In this document: positions 51,379 through 60,291 of the stretch, piece after piece
Position numbering within the stretch: position 1 is the first letter of the stretch
Layout of the letters: each line of letters starts with the position of its first letter
Assembly: GCA_002723155.1 (NCBI GenBank)
Contig: PBNO01000003.1
Location: forward strand, 110,932 to 174,931
DNA length: 64,000 nucleotides
Source: Ponticaulis sp.
GTDB taxonomy: Bacteria; Pseudomonadota; Alphaproteobacteria; Caulobacterales; Hyphomonadaceae
Direction of reading: 5' to 3'
Translations under genes and position numbers: made by a program
The notes under the pieces: model-generated
Seen by the model: the letters and a program-made list of their open reading frames with translations, nothing else
The model's database searches: none
Told to the model about the DNA's origin: nothing

Positions 51379-52479
51379 ATGGGCTTTAAATGCGGGATCG
51401 TCGGCCTTCCTAACGTTGGCAAATCCACCCTGTTCAACGCGCTGACCAAAACAGCTGCGGCGCAGGCAGAGAACTATCCTTTCTGCACGATCGAGCCGAA
51501 TGTCGGTGACGTTGCCATGCCAGAGCCGCGCCTGAAAGTGCTGGCAGAGATTGCAGGCTCGAAAGAGATCATCCCGACACGCATGAACTTCGTCGACATT
51601 GCGGGCCTTGTTAAAGGTGCATCGCAAGGCGAAGGCCTCGGCAACCAGTTCCTCGCAAACATTCGTGAGACAGATGCCGTCGCTTACGTTCTGCGCTGTT
51701 TCGAGGACGAAGACATTACGCACGTATCCGGCAAGATCGACCCGCTCGCAGACTATGAAGTCGTCGAGACAGAGCTGATGCTGGCTGACCTTGAAAGCCT
51801 TGAAAAGCGCCGCCCCGCCCTCGAGAAAAAAGCGAAAAGCGGCGGCGATAAAGATGCCAAGGAAACGCTGGAGCTTATCGACCTTGCGCTGGAACAACTG
51901 AACGCGGGCAAGCCTGCACGTCACGCTGATGTTCCAAAGGACAGCCGCAAAGCATGGCGAATGATGCAGCTTCTGACCGCCAAGCCTGTTTTCTACATTT
52001 GCAACGTCGATGAAGACTCCGCTGAAACGGGCAACGAGTTCTCGGCTGTCGTAGAAAAGCACGCGCAGGCTGAAGGTTCTCCGGTTGTTGTGATTTCTGC
52101 GAAGATCGAGTCTGAAATCGCCATGCTGGACGATGAAGATCAGGCAGAATTCCTCGAAACGCTTGGCCTTGAAGAGCCGGGCCTCAACCGCGTGATCCGC
52201 GCAGGCTATGACCTGCTCGGCCTGCAGACCTATTTCACAGTTGGCCCGAAAGAGGCCCGCGCCTGGACCATTCCAGAGGGCTCGACAGCCCCTCAGGCAG
52301 CTGGCGTGATCCACGGCGACTTTGAAAAAGGCTTCATCCGCGCCGAAACCATCGCCTATGAAGACTATGTCGCGAACAAGGGCGAAGCTGGCGCAAAAGA
52401 AGCCGGTAAGATGCGCGCCGAGGGTAAGGAATACATCGTCAAAGACGGTGACGTTCTGCACTTCCGCTTCAACGTCTAA
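51379..52479 (+). CDS. ychF: Ribosome-associated GTPase/ATPase YchF
   Basis: This 366-aa Obg-family P-loop protein has G1 [15 protein letters not shown]3 [12 protein letters not shown] and a C-terminal TGS domain ([37 protein letters not shown]). YchF/OLA1 hydrolyses ATP more readily than GTP and binds the ribosome; it is a negative regulator of oxidative stress defence in E. coli. Length and pattern are standard. The gene starts after AAAAGGATATC. Confidence 0.96.
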   Translation: MGFKCGIVGLPNVGKSTLFNALTKTAAAQAENYPFCTIEPNVGDVAMPEPRLKVLAEIAGSKEIIPTRMNFVDIAGLVKGASQGEGLGNQFLANIRETDAVAYVLRCFEDEDITHVSGKIDPLADYEVVETELMLADLESLEKRRPALEKKAKSGGDKDAKETLELIDLALEQLNAGKPARHADVPKDSRKAWRMMQLLTAKPVFYICNVDEDSAETGNEFSAVVEKHAQAEGSPVVVISAKIESEIAMLDDEDQAEFLETLGLEEPGLNRVIRAGYDLLGLQTYFTVGPKEARAWTIPEGSTAPQAAGVIHGDFEKGFIRAETIAYEDYVANKGEAGAKEAGKMRAEGKEYIVKDGDVLHFRFNV

Positions 52480-52487
52480 GCCGGTCG

Positions 52488-52880
52488 CTAGCGCGGCATG
52501 GCATTCCCGATGGCCTGACTGACCGCCAGTCCGGCCATCATGCCGTCATATGCGTGCGTGCCCATGACGATTTCCAGATCGCGCTGGTCGGCTACCAATT
52601 GCGTAAACTCGTTCACGACATTCGGGGCTGAGAGATCCTTTCCGTGGATTTCCGCCCAGTCGGTAATGTCTTCGGCCTCGTCCGCAAGCTGCGCAATCAC
52701 AGCAAAATAAAAGAGAAACTCACCGATGGATGGCTCGCCATGACCAGCCTTCATCGTCATGCGCCGCTTCATACGGCCGCGGGGACTGGCAAGCGTGCAG
52801 ACATAGACGTCTTCGCCTGCCTCTACGCAGTCCAGCGTCAGCTCCGCCTCATTGATCGCATCCAGAATGAAGTCGCTCAT
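52488..52880 (-). CDS. Conserved hypothetical protein
   Basis: This 130-aa soluble protein has an acidic N-terminal beta region (LDAINEAELTLDCVEAGEDVYVCTLASPRG) and a helical remainder (FLFYFAVIAQLADEAEDITDW). No named family is recognised. It is convergent with ychF (8 nt gap). Confidence 0.65.
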   Translation of the reverse strand: MSDFILDAINEAELTLDCVEAGEDVYVCTLASPRGRMKRRMTMKAGHGEPSIGEFLFYFAVIAQLADEAEDITDWAEIHGKDLSAPNVVNEFTQLVADQRDLEIVMGTHAYDGMMAGLAVSQAIGNAMPR

Positions 52881-52910
52881 CGCTGCAGCCTAAGCGTCAA
52901 ACGCGCAATA

Positions 52911-52940
52911 AAAAAGGGCCTCCGAACGGACGCCCTTTTC
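52911..52940 (-). terminator. Rho-independent terminator
   Basis: AAAAGGGC and GCCCTTTT with an inner TCCG/CGGA stem, with a T6 run on the minus strand, lies 22 nt past the stop of the duplicated-domain protein gene. Confidence 0.8.
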
Positions 52941-52961
52941 AATTTGATATGACAGCCGCGC

Positions 52962-53759
52962 TTAACGCAGAACATAGTCAAAGGCTTCCACGAAACGCTT
53001 ATGACCGATTTCCGACATTCGCGTTGCGACTTTGGATTTCGCCTCCTCAACGCTATTGCCCCAGAAGTCTGCCAGGCGCTGTGCATCATCATATGAGAGT
53101 TCAGCCTCGGACCAGTCACAGGACACGCTTGTGGCGGATGCAATGTCAGCATCAGCAAGATCGGTAAGACCGGCGCTCACCTTGCTAGCGATTGTCAGCT
53201 TACCGTCCAGAATGCTCTGGCCCCAGACAGACGCGATCTTCTTGGCGTCGCAATAGCCATAGCTACTGGCAACATAGGTTTCAAAGTTGCCGCCGACGTC
53301 ATATTCATCGCCTTCGGTCTGGTCGGCCATAGCGTCTGCAAACGTCTCGACAAAGCGCTTATGACCCATGCCTGACATGAGATCGGCAACCTTGGATTTG
53401 GCTTCCTCAATGCTATTGCCCCAATAGCTGGCAAGCTGTGTCGCATCCGCATAAGTGAGCTCTGCTTCAGACCAGTCACAACGCACACCCTCCGCTGAAG
53501 CGATATCGGCATCCGCCAGATCCGTCAGACCTGCGCGAACCTTGTTCGCGAGCGTCATCTTGCCTTCCCAGATGCTTTGCCCCCAGACAGACGCGATCTT
53601 TTTGGCATCGCAAAAGCCGTATTCACTGCTCGCATACACGTCGAAATCGCTCATGCCGTTATTGTGACCGGCATGCTGTGCGTCTGCAGTTTGGGCCATG
53701 CCCATGACGCCCGCGCCTGCAGCGAAAGTCGCTGCGAATACAGCGTTATAATTCGTCAT
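52962..53759 (-). CDS. Exported protein with two tandem ~105-residue repeats
   Basis: This 265-aa protein has a Sec signal (residues 1-27) and two almost identical domains. The first contains YGFCDAKKIASVWGQSIWEG and VRCDWSEAELTYADATQLAS and ends GMGHKRFVETFADAM; the second contains YGYCDAKKIASVWGQSILDG and VSCDWSEAELSYDDAQRLAD and ends EIGHKRFVEAFDYVL. Each has two Cys that could form one disulfide. The N-terminal mature segment is His-rich. No known family. A recent internal duplication is clear at both protein and DNA level. Confidence 0.8.
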   Translation of the reverse strand: MTNYNAVFAATFAAGAGVMGMAQTADAQHAGHNNGMSDFDVYASSEYGFCDAKKIASVWGQSIWEGKMTLANKVRAGLTDLADADIASAEGVRCDWSEAELTYADATQLASYWGNSIEEAKSKVADLMSGMGHKRFVETFADAMADQTEGDEYDVGGNFETYVASSYGYCDAKKIASVWGQSILDGKLTIASKVSAGLTDLADADIASATSVSCDWSEAELSYDDAQRLADFWGNSVEEAKSKVATRMSEIGHKRFVEAFDYVLR

Positions 53760-53860
53760 TTACATTATCCCCTGATGGTCCCGTAATTTTCCCTTGATGA
53801 AGACTATTCATGAATGCCTGAAAAAGGCTACCCATTTTGTCAGTAGGAGATGGGGCCGAT

Positions 53861-54886
53861 ATGACGGGTACAATCTGGAAAACAGGATTTGAAATCGAGC
53901 TGCTGGCACCGCGCGGCAAGACACGCGCGGATCTGGCTCATGCACTCGCGGCTAAGCATGGCGGCTCTGTAAACCGGGTTTTCTACCCCCAGTCAGAACC
54001 GAGCCTCGCCCCCAGTGTGCAGGTGTTTGAAAACCTGATCCTTGGCTTCGACGCCATAGATGAGAGCGGAAACAGGGTCGCGCTATGCGTCGATGACCTG
54101 ACCATCAATGCCGATCTAAACCGCAGTGCGCCGCCTCTGGATGGCTGGATGCGTATCGTTAGCGATGACGGGAGGTTGTTGTCTCTGGTCTCAAAGGTCT
54201 GCGATCCGGATGCCTCGATTGAAGATGTGCTGAAGCCTGTCTCCAGCCTCTTCAATACGCCTCTTGAAAGCGAAGGCGGCATCTTCAAAACGAGTGACGA
54301 GAAGAAACGCCCGATTGCGCTGGCGACGGGCCTGCCAGGTGAGCGGGAACGCCCGTGCGAGATCATCACCGCTCCGCTCGAAGATAATCGCGCGGAAATA
54401 CTGGGTGAGCTTCTCGGCACAGCAAAAGCGCTGGGGTTCGTCATTCCCAAGGAAGCGGCCGTACACGTCCATTTTGATGCGAGGCGCCTGTGTGATGCAC
54501 GGGTTCTGTCACGGCTCATCTATTGTCTTGCGAAACACGGAAAAGCCTTACGCGCGCACGTCGGCACAAACCTGAACTGTGTGCGCCTTGGCCCGATCGC
54601 GACGAACCTGATCGAGCTGGCGAGCGATGAGGCCTTTCTAAGGGCCAGCTGGGACGAAGCGCGCCAGATGCTTCTGGCCTGCAAGCCGACCAAATATTGC
54701 GACTTCAACTTCCTCAACATCGCTGCAGGGTTCGAAGCCAAGTACACATTTGAAGTGCGCATTTTTCCAGGCTCGATTGATGCAGATGAAGTTTGCGGGT
54801 TCGCCAACCTGTTCGAGCGCATACTCAACTGGGCCGTTGATCAGGATCGCCCTGCTTGCCCTGACACGATTGAGCGCTTTCTCTGA
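53861..54886 (+). CDS. Putative amidoligase
   Basis: This 341-aa protein carries GFEIEL at the N-terminus and HVHFDARRLCDARVLSRLI, NFLNIAAGFEAKYTFEVRIFPGSIDADEV at the C-terminal half. This is the pattern of the amidoligase family, which is related to glutamine synthetase and COOH-NH2 ligases; the Glu of FEIEL and the E-x-R of FEVRIFPGS are expected active-site positions. It probably forms amide bonds on peptides or amino acids, but no partner (for example peptidase or GAT-like gene) is adjacent. The ATG with GGAGATGGGG upstream is preferred to a TTG 24 nt earlier. Confidence 0.8.
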   Translation: MTGTIWKTGFEIELLAPRGKTRADLAHALAAKHGGSVNRVFYPQSEPSLAPSVQVFENLILGFDAIDESGNRVALCVDDLTINADLNRSAPPLDGWMRIVSDDGRLLSLVSKVCDPDASIEDVLKPVSSLFNTPLESEGGIFKTSDEKKRPIALATGLPGERERPCEIITAPLEDNRAEILGELLGTAKALGFVIPKEAAVHVHFDARRLCDARVLSRLIYCLAKHGKALRAHVGTNLNCVRLGPIATNLIELASDEAFLRASWDEARQMLLACKPTKYCDFNFLNIAAGFEAKYTFEVRIFPGSIDADEVCGFANLFERILNWAVDQDRPACPDTIERFL

Positions 54887-54892
54887 GGCATT

Positions 54893-54922
54893 AAAAAAGG
54901 CGGCCCATGCGAGCCGCCTTTT
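54893..54922. terminator. Bidirectional terminator
   Basis: AAAAGGCGGC and GCCGCCTTTT with an 8-nt loop between the amidoligase and cycM genes, convergent, with T-tracts on both strands. Confidence 0.9.
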
Positions 54923-54946
54923 CAAATTCAGTATCAGCAGAGCTGC

Positions 54947-55768
54947 TTAGTGGTTTGTTGGACCACGGCGACCATTCACAGCTTCGTCAGCCGCTTCAGT
55001 CGCATCTTCAACTGCTTCATCAGCAGCGTCTTCAACCTGCTCAACAAGGCCAGCAGCTTCTTCAGCAACAGCGGCTGCAGCGTCATTGCCTGCTTCAGCC
55101 AGGTCTTCGGCAGCTTCTTCAAGCGCTTCACCCTGTGGAGCTTCAACGTCGACTTCAACCTCAGCAGCCATTTCTTCTTCAGCAGGAAGCGGCGCCGGGA
55201 ATGGTGGAGCGTTCGGGCTTTGAGACGCGAGGTAAGCGATAACGTTCATACGCTCCGGGTCACGACGCAGACCAGCGAAAGACATCGCTGTGCCGTTAAC
55301 GTAACCACGTGGGTTGAGGAGGAATGCGTCAAGCGCTTCATAGTCCCACTCGCCTTCCATGGACGCGAGCGTACCAGAGTAACCACCGAAACCGTCAGCT
55401 GCTGCAAATGCGCGACCAACAACGTCGTGCAGAGCCGGACCAGCGCCGTTCACGCCTGGGTCTTCTGCATTGTGGCAGCTAGAGCATTTAGACCGGAAAG
55501 AAGACGCACCGTCTTCAACGCTTGCCATTGCGAGCATAGCGCCAAGGTCGAACACTTCTTCTTCAACTTCTGCACCACCAGCGCCTTCTTCAACAGGCAG
55601 GTAGTATGCATAGCTTGCCGCGAAGCGCTCGTTCAAAGAGTGAGCTTCTTCTTCGTGGTGACCGCCGTGATGACCACCTTTTCCAAAGATGATGTCAGAC
55701 AGCGTTGGCAAAGCCAGAAGTACGAGCAGAACGGCCAGCAGAGCGCCAGCAACTTTATTCAAAAACAT
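54947..55768 (-). CDS. cycM: Membrane-anchored cytochrome c (CycM-type) with low-complexity tail
   Basis: This 273-aa protein has an N-terminal helix (residues ~8-24) as anchor, a His-rich segment HHGGHHEEEAH, then a class I cytochrome c domain with haem motif CSSCH and Met-ligand region NGTAMSFAGL. Beyond it is an Ala/Glu-rich acidic tail (residues ~205-273) predicted disordered or coiled. CycM-type cytochromes carry electrons between bc1 and aa3 oxidase in alphaproteobacteria. It is divergent from pheA, as is common for cycM in this class. The acidic tail is longer than in usual CycM. Confidence 0.9.
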   Translation of the reverse strand: MFLNKVAGALLAVLLVLLALPTLSDIIFGKGGHHGGHHEEEAHSLNERFAASYAYYLPVEEGAGGAEVEEEVFDLGAMLAMASVEDGASSFRSKCSSCHNAEDPGVNGAGPALHDVVGRAFAAADGFGGYSGTLASMEGEWDYEALDAFLLNPRGYVNGTAMSFAGLRRDPERMNVIAYLASQSPNAPPFPAPLPAEEEMAAEVEVDVEAPQGEALEEAAEDLAEAGNDAAAAVAEEAAGLVEQVEDAADEAVEDATEAADEAVNGRRGPTNH

Positions 55769-55980
55769 TTCTCACGAATCCCGGTTGATCCTGAATCTTG
55801 GGGTGCTTCTGGCACGGTGGCGCTTAACGTTCAATATTCTCTTTAAATAAACATGCATGGAATCTGACTTTCGCGGCGAAGAGCCGCACGTTTTTTCGGG
55901 CCGTTGCACAGCTAAATTGCCCTCTTGCCGAATTTCGCCGGGCGTGGTTTGCCTCCTGACGGAATATGAAAGGTTCGATC

Positions 55981-56826
55981 ATGGCCGGAAAAATTGCATT
56001 TCAGGGCGAACGCGGTGCGAATTCGGAAATAGCCTGTCGTCAGGCATATCCGGATATGGAAGCTATCCCATGCCGGACCTTTGAGGACGTTTTTACAACG
56101 GTTGAGAGCGGCGAGGCCGATCTCGCCATGATACCGGTTGAGAACACGATTGCCGGTCGTGTCGCCGACATCCACCACCTCATTCCGGACTCTCAACTGC
56201 ATATGATTGCAGAACACTTTCTGCCGATCCGCTTCCAGCTCATGGCTCTGCCGGGCGTGGAATTAAGCGAGATCAAGCGCGCCAAATCCCATGTTATGGG
56301 GCTGGGTCAGTGCCGCATCTTTATGCGCGAACATGGTATTGAAGCAGTGACGGCAGCCGACACTGCGGGCGCGGCGCGTCAGGTCGCTGAAGAAGGTGAC
56401 CGCGCTATGGCAGCCATTGCCCCGGCCCTCGCCGCGGAAGTGTATGGCCTCGACATTATCGCGCAGGACATTGAGGACGAAGAGCACAATACAACGCGCT
56501 TCGTAATCATGAGCCGCGAGCCGAATGACCTAACTGAAGTTTCTGCGCCATGCAAAACCGCGCTCCTTTTCACAGTGCGTAACGTGCCAGCGGCGCTCTA
56601 TAAGGCGCTTGGCGGCTTCGCGACCAACATGGTCAACGTCACCAAGCTGGAAAGTTATCTCACCGGCGGCTCGTTCACGGCAGCTCAGTTCTATGCCGAA
56701 TTTGAAGGCCATCCGGATGAGCGTCCTGTCCAGTTGGCGCTTGAGGAACTTGGGTTTTTCTCGACCCAGGTCCGTGTTCTGGGCGTGTATCCGCAAGGTG
56801 ACCGCAAAGACTATATCATGCCGTAG
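55981..56826 (+). CDS. pheA: Prephenate dehydratase
   Basis: This 281-aa monofunctional enzyme converts prephenate to phenylpyruvate. The catalytic domain starts KIAFQGERGANSE and ends with EHNTTRFVIMSR (the TRF motif). The ACT domain follows (ALLFTVRNVPAALYKALGGFATNMVNVTKLESYLTGG), with ESYL where many enzymes have ESRP. No chorismate mutase domain is fused. It is divergent from cycM. An alternative start 15 nt upstream (MKGSI) is possible. Confidence 0.95.
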   Translation: MAGKIAFQGERGANSEIACRQAYPDMEAIPCRTFEDVFTTVESGEADLAMIPVENTIAGRVADIHHLIPDSQLHMIAEHFLPIRFQLMALPGVELSEIKRAKSHVMGLGQCRIFMREHGIEAVTAADTAGAARQVAEEGDRAMAAIAPALAAEVYGLDIIAQDIEDEEHNTTRFVIMSREPNDLTEVSAPCKTALLFTVRNVPAALYKALGGFATNMVNVTKLESYLTGGSFTAAQFYAEFEGHPDERPVQLALEELGFFSTQVRVLGVYPQGDRKDYIMP

Positions 56827-56939
56827 TCACGGCAATAACGCGCTGGTCGCTCCGATGTGAAGACACTGGAGCGGCTTGTGTTTCGCAATTTTGCCGATGA
56901 TTTTTTATCTTCAGGGTTCCCCAGAACAGGAGCCCCCAG

Positions 56940-57401
56940 ATGAAACCTATTGCTCTCATATCCTTACTGGCCGCCAGTATCGCTACACCGGCCATTCTGA
57001 CACCTGCTGCTTTTGCCGATGCAGCCCCGATCTATACCGGTCTGTTTTCCAACACAGCGGTTCAGGGCCATGACGTCGTCGCCTATTTTACCGAAGGCCG
57101 TCCGGTTGAAGGTAGCCGTGCCTTCACGACTGAATATCAGGGCGCTGAATTCCGCTTTGTCAGCCAGCAAAACCTCGACACTTTTCTTGCCGAACCTGAA
57201 GCTTATGCGCCGCAATATGGCGGCTATTGCGCCTGGGCGGTTGCTCAGGGCCAGCGCGCCAAAGGCGATGCGCGCCACTGGGCGATTGTCGACGGCAAAC
57301 TCTATCTGAACTTCAACGAAGACATTCAGTCCGACTGGAACGCCGACCGCGAAAACTTCATCACGCAAGCCGATGAAAACTGGCCGAACGTGCTGAACTA
57401 A
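56940..57401 (+). CDS. Exported YHS-domain protein
   Basis: This 153-aa protein has a Sec signal (residues 1-28) and a YHS domain: VQGHDVVAYFTEGRPVEGSRAFTTEYQGAEFRFVSQQNLDTFLAEP, then YAPQYGGYCAWAVAQG. The Tyr-Gly-Gly-Tyr-Cys segment is typical. The domain is thought to bind metals; relatives occur near copper or heavy-metal systems, but none is adjacent. Stop at 57401. Confidence 0.88.
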   Translation: MKPIALISLLAASIATPAILTPAAFADAAPIYTGLFSNTAVQGHDVVAYFTEGRPVEGSRAFTTEYQGAEFRFVSQQNLDTFLAEPEAYAPQYGGYCAWAVAQGQRAKGDARHWAIVDGKLYLNFNEDIQSDWNADRENFITQADENWPNVLN

Positions 57402-57471
57402 CGCGACCTGCCAGCCCTTCTGACCCCGAACAGAGCGTCCGCGTCCCCCCTATACTCTAAGGGCGCTCTTT

Positions 57472-57528
57472 ATCACCCGGGCGACATAACCAGCCCCCCC
57501 TGTACCCCAGTTGCCCGGGTGATCTTTT
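57472..57528 (+). terminator. Rho-independent terminator with long loop
   Basis: ATCACCCGGGC and GCCCGGGTGAT form a perfect 11-bp stem with a 30-nt C-rich loop, followed by CTTTTT. It terminates the YHS gene. Confidence 0.8.
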
Positions 57529-57611
57529 TCCCAGAACGCGGAGCACTACCTCTCGTTTATAAATTCAGAACAATCCGAATTATTCCGCGCGAAATCTCTC
57601 TCAAAAACCAC

Positions 57612-57656
57612 CTGTGATATTTTTACAAATGCGTTCAATTTTTTATAGTGAACGCA
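57612..57656 (+). promoter_or_regulatory. Shared OMP upstream element and palindrome
   Basis: CTGTGATATTTTTACAAATG plus CGTTCA (57612-57637) matches 58442-58467 at 21 of 26 bases. TGCGTTCA-N11-TGAACGCA (57630-57656) is a perfect 8-bp inverted repeat overlapping its end. It lies ~113 nt before the OMP ATG. Confidence 0.6.
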
Positions 57657-57749
57657 ATTTATCGAATGAAATCATGGTTGCAGACACCCTTACTCGCCTT
57701 TAAGTCGATGGCACCAAAAACATAAATTGGTAGAGTACAGGGATATTTC

Positions 57750-58271
57750 ATGAAAAAACTTATGATTGCAGCAGCTGCAGTATTTGCAGCGGCATCCGCG
57801 CCTGCGGCCATCGCTCAGGAAGTTTACGGCAACGTTGGTGTTTCCGGGCTTGATGGCGACGGCGCGACACTGACTGCTGCAACACTCCGCGGCGGTGCTT
57901 TCATCACAGAGAACTTCGGTGCTGAAGCAGAGTTCAGCGTTGGCCTCGGCGGCGAAAGCATTCAGGGCGTTGCGCTCGACCTTGAAACCTCTTTCATCGG
58001 TTACGCAGTCGGTCGCCTGCCAATGGGCGAAAGCACTGATCTGATCGGCCGCGTTGGTTACGGTACTGCGACTATCGAAGGCCGCACAGGCGGCGGTAGC
58101 GTTGATGTTGATATTGACGGCTTCGCTTTCGGCGTTGGCATCCAGCACTTCTTCACTGAGAGCTTCGGCGTTCGCGGCGACATCACACGCTTCGAAGCTG
58201 ACGAGCCAAACCTTGATGGTGGCCTGGACATTTACACGATCTCTGGCGTCTACCGTTTCAAAGTCGAGTAG
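57750..58271 (+). CDS. Outer-membrane beta-barrel protein (porin-like/OmpA-like barrel) 1
   Basis: This 173-aa protein has a Sec signal (residues 1-22, IAQ-EV) and alternating-strand sequence consistent with an eight-stranded barrel: YGNVGVSGLDGDGATLTAATL, EAEFSVGLGGESI, FIGYAVGRLPMGE, GRVGYGTATIEG, DIDGFAFGVGIQHFF and TISGVYRFKVE with a terminal aromatic pattern. It is paralogous to the gene at 58569 (shared FDIDGFAxGxG, ITRFEADxxxxDGGL). Role is unknown; the size is that of OmpA-like or Opa-like adhesin/transport barrels. Confidence 0.8.
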   Translation: MKKLMIAAAAVFAAASAPAAIAQEVYGNVGVSGLDGDGATLTAATLRGGAFITENFGAEAEFSVGLGGESIQGVALDLETSFIGYAVGRLPMGESTDLIGRVGYGTATIEGRTGGGSVDVDIDGFAFGVGIQHFFTESFGVRGDITRFEADEPNLDGGLDIYTISGVYRFKVE

Positions 58272-58304
58272 TGAACACAAACGGTCAGACCGTTGCACGA
58301 ATCG

Positions 58305-58333
58305 AAGGCCTCCCCTCACCGGGAGGCCTTTTT
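58305..58333 (+). terminator. Rho-independent terminator of OMP 1
   Basis: AAGGCCTCCC and GGGAGGCCTT with loop CTCACC and a T run. It lies 34 nt past the stop codon. Confidence 0.92.
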
Positions 58334-58441
58334 ATTTGCGCAACTTCCAGCACCACTCTCAGTTTAGCACCCTCGATTTGGAATAGTTCTTCGCACAGAT
58401 ATTAGCGATAGGAATGAAGGTCGCTCACTCAGACCCAAACA

Positions 58442-58467
58442 CTGTGGCATTTTTACAAACATGTTCA
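58442..58467 (+). promoter_or_regulatory. Shared OMP upstream element, copy 2
   Basis: CTGTGGCATTTTTACAAACA plus TGTTCA aligns with 57612-57637 (21 of 26 identical) and lies ~102 nt before the OMP 2 ATG. Its match to the OMP 1 upstream site suggests co-regulation. Confidence 0.6.
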
Positions 58468-58568
58468 CAAAACTGTTTTCCTGCTGACTTTACGGAAATC
58501 AAGCTTATTGCAGATTTCAAAAATGCCCGTCTAAATCGCGGGATAAAAATATATTAGTGGAGGAAACT

Positions 58569-59111
58569 ATGAACAAACTTGCGATTGCATCTATCGCAGC
58601 GCTTGCGATGACAGCAGCACCAGCAGCTATGGCTGAAGCTGACACATATGTCAGCCTGGGCTACTCAATGTACAGCGACGATGACGCGACACTGGGTGCT
58701 GGTACTGCGCGTTTCGGCGCCTTCTTCAACGAGTATTTCGGCCTTGAAGGCGAAGCGAGCGTCGGTTTTGACAGCGACGACATCACAGATGCCGGTACAG
58801 GCGTCACAGTGAATGTTGATCTGGGCTATCAGGTTGGCGGTTTCGGCGTTGTCCGCTTCCAGCCAGTAGAAAAGCTCACATTCATGGGCCGTGCAGGCTA
58901 TTCCATGATGAGCATTCGCGGCTCATCAGGCCCTGTATCTGAAACCTTTGACATTGACGGTTTCGCAGCAGGTCTCGGCGCGCAGCTTCAGGTCACAGAC
59001 CGTTTTGCGATCCGTGGCGACTACACACGCTTTGAAGCTGATGATGACGTCATTGATGGCGGGCTCAACACATTCACTATCTCGGCTGTGCTGACGCTGA
59101 ACGGCAACTAA
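58569..59111 (+). CDS. Outer-membrane beta-barrel protein 2
   Basis: This 180-aa protein has a Sec signal (residues 1-23, AMA-EA) and strand-rich barrel sequence. The C-terminal third (FDIDGFAAGLGAQLQVTDRFAIRGDYTRFEADDDVIDGGLNTFTIS) closely follows that of the upstream paralogue. It was probably made by tandem duplication of the barrel gene. The ATG at 58569 with GGAGG upstream is better than a start at 58557. Role is unknown. Confidence 0.8.
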   Translation: MNKLAIASIAALAMTAAPAAMAEADTYVSLGYSMYSDDDATLGAGTARFGAFFNEYFGLEGEASVGFDSDDITDAGTGVTVNVDLGYQVGGFGVVRFQPVEKLTFMGRAGYSMMSIRGSSGPVSETFDIDGFAAGLGAQLQVTDRFAIRGDYTRFEADDDVIDGGLNTFTISAVLTLNGN

Positions 59112-59138
59112 GCCTGACGGACATCCCCTGTTCACGAG

Positions 59139-59165
59139 CCCCTGCCCTGACCGGCAGGGGTTTTT
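59139..59165 (+). terminator. Rho-independent terminator of OMP 2
   Basis: CCCCTGCC and GGCAGGGG with a 6-nt loop and T5. It is adjacent to the convergent nudC stop. Confidence 0.92.
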
Positions 59166-59169
59166 CGTT

Positions 59170-60126
59170 TCAGCTTTCTGCCCAAGTCCGGATCACGAAA
59201 TGCGCGATGGCAAATTCCGGCGGACAATAGGCATCTGGATGCTCACCTGCGAGCATGGCCTTCACTTCATCTTTCGAGAACCAGCGCGCTGCCTCGATCT
59301 CACTCGGATCGATAGTGATATCGCGGGACTCAGCCGGCATGTGAATCCCCATCATCAGAGAAGATGGAAACGGCCATGGCTGGCAGAAAAGATACTCGGC
59401 TTTCGCCGGATCGCATTTCACGCCTGCTTCTTCAAACACCTCGCGGCAAGCTGCCTGCTCGATGGTCTCGCCCGGCTCGACAAACCCCGCAAGACAGGAC
59501 CAGAACCCGTCAGGCCAGCCAGTAGAACGCCCCATCAGGCATTCATCACCCAGAATGGGCAGCATGATCGCAACAGGGTCTGTACGCGGGAAATGCTCGG
59601 TCTCACACGCCGGACATTCACGCTTCCATCCGGCTTCCGAAATCTCTGTCGGGCTGCCACACTTGGCGCAGAAACCGTGCGTGCGGTGCCATTCAGAGAT
59701 AGACCGCGCCGTGGAGACAAGATTGGCCTCCAGCGCAGACAGACCCGCCGCCGCCGCGCGCATATCTTCAAAACCGCCTGCGCCTTCCAGCATGGTGCCT
59801 TCGAGCGTAAACCGCTCGTCGACAAACAGCGCAAAGATGGGCGAGCCATGCTTGTCTTCACCAAGGAAGATACGCTTCGCACCTTGTGCAAACTGGGATG
59901 CTTCATGCCCCATCCAGAGGAGCCTGCGTGGCGAGCGATCAATCTGCGCGCCAACAGGACGCGGTGGACCGACCTGACCTTCCACGAGCGGCATGCCGTG
60001 CTGCATGATAAAAATCAGGACGTTCGGATCGCGAAACGCCGCCTCCAGCCAGGCATCATCCTTTCGGCGATGGGCCGCGCGGTCGAGCGGATTGGAAGCA
60101 AGCGGTATATCATTCGATGTCAGCAT
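59170..60126 (-). CDS. nudC: NADH pyrophosphatase/deNADding hydrolase NudC
   Basis: This 318-aa Nudix enzyme cleaves NAD(H) to NMN and AMP and removes NAD caps from RNA. Zinc ribbon (CAKCG...CPAC, residues ~153-173) precedes the Nudix domain with GFVEPGETIEQAACREVFEEAGV (GX5EX7REUXEEXGU) and the NudC specificity motif CQPWPFPSS. Length and domain order are typical. It lies near the nicotinamide salvage theme but is not linked to that operon. Confidence 0.94.
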   Translation of the reverse strand: MLTSNDIPLASNPLDRAAHRRKDDAWLEAAFRDPNVLIFIMQHGMPLVEGQVGPPRPVGAQIDRSPRRLLWMGHEASQFAQGAKRIFLGEDKHGSPIFALFVDERFTLEGTMLEGAGGFEDMRAAAAGLSALEANLVSTARSISEWHRTHGFCAKCGSPTEISEAGWKRECPACETEHFPRTDPVAIMLPILGDECLMGRSTGWPDGFWSCLAGFVEPGETIEQAACREVFEEAGVKCDPAKAEYLFCQPWPFPSSLMMGIHMPAESRDITIDPSEIEAARWFSKDEVKAMLAGEHPDAYCPPEFAIAHFVIRTWAES

Positions 60127-60291
60127 AAGAATCTCCGTCCGCAGGTCTTACCGCTATCGGCGACACTTTCACAGTGTTTCGGCTCTGCGCGCTGCGTCTA
60201 TATGCGCAGTTTCTAAATTTTCACGGTTTGTGGAGGTTTTGCCGCATATAGTGACGTAGCGTAATCTCAGTTCAGTCAGGCAATTCGAAAC

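Larger units (their letters stand above)
57402..57749. other. Intergenic region with terminator and promoter elements
   Basis: From left: a possible weak hairpin AGAGCG/CGCTCTTT (57432-57470), a strong terminator (57472-57528) and AT-rich DNA with the element described at 57612-57656. No gene is visible. Confidence 0.6.

Noticed and set aside
51361..52461. 366-codon antisense reading frame opposite ychF
   Set aside because: It has no family similarity, Cys- and Phe-rich composition and mirrors the codon pattern of ychF; it is a shadow.
54950..55846. 298-codon frame antisense to cycM
   Set aside because: Low-complexity aromatic/Cys-rich sequence, no start signal; cycM has the haem motif and anchor.
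59200..60216. 338-codon frame antisense to nudC
   Set aside because: No recognisable domain, Arg-rich; nudC shows all motifs.
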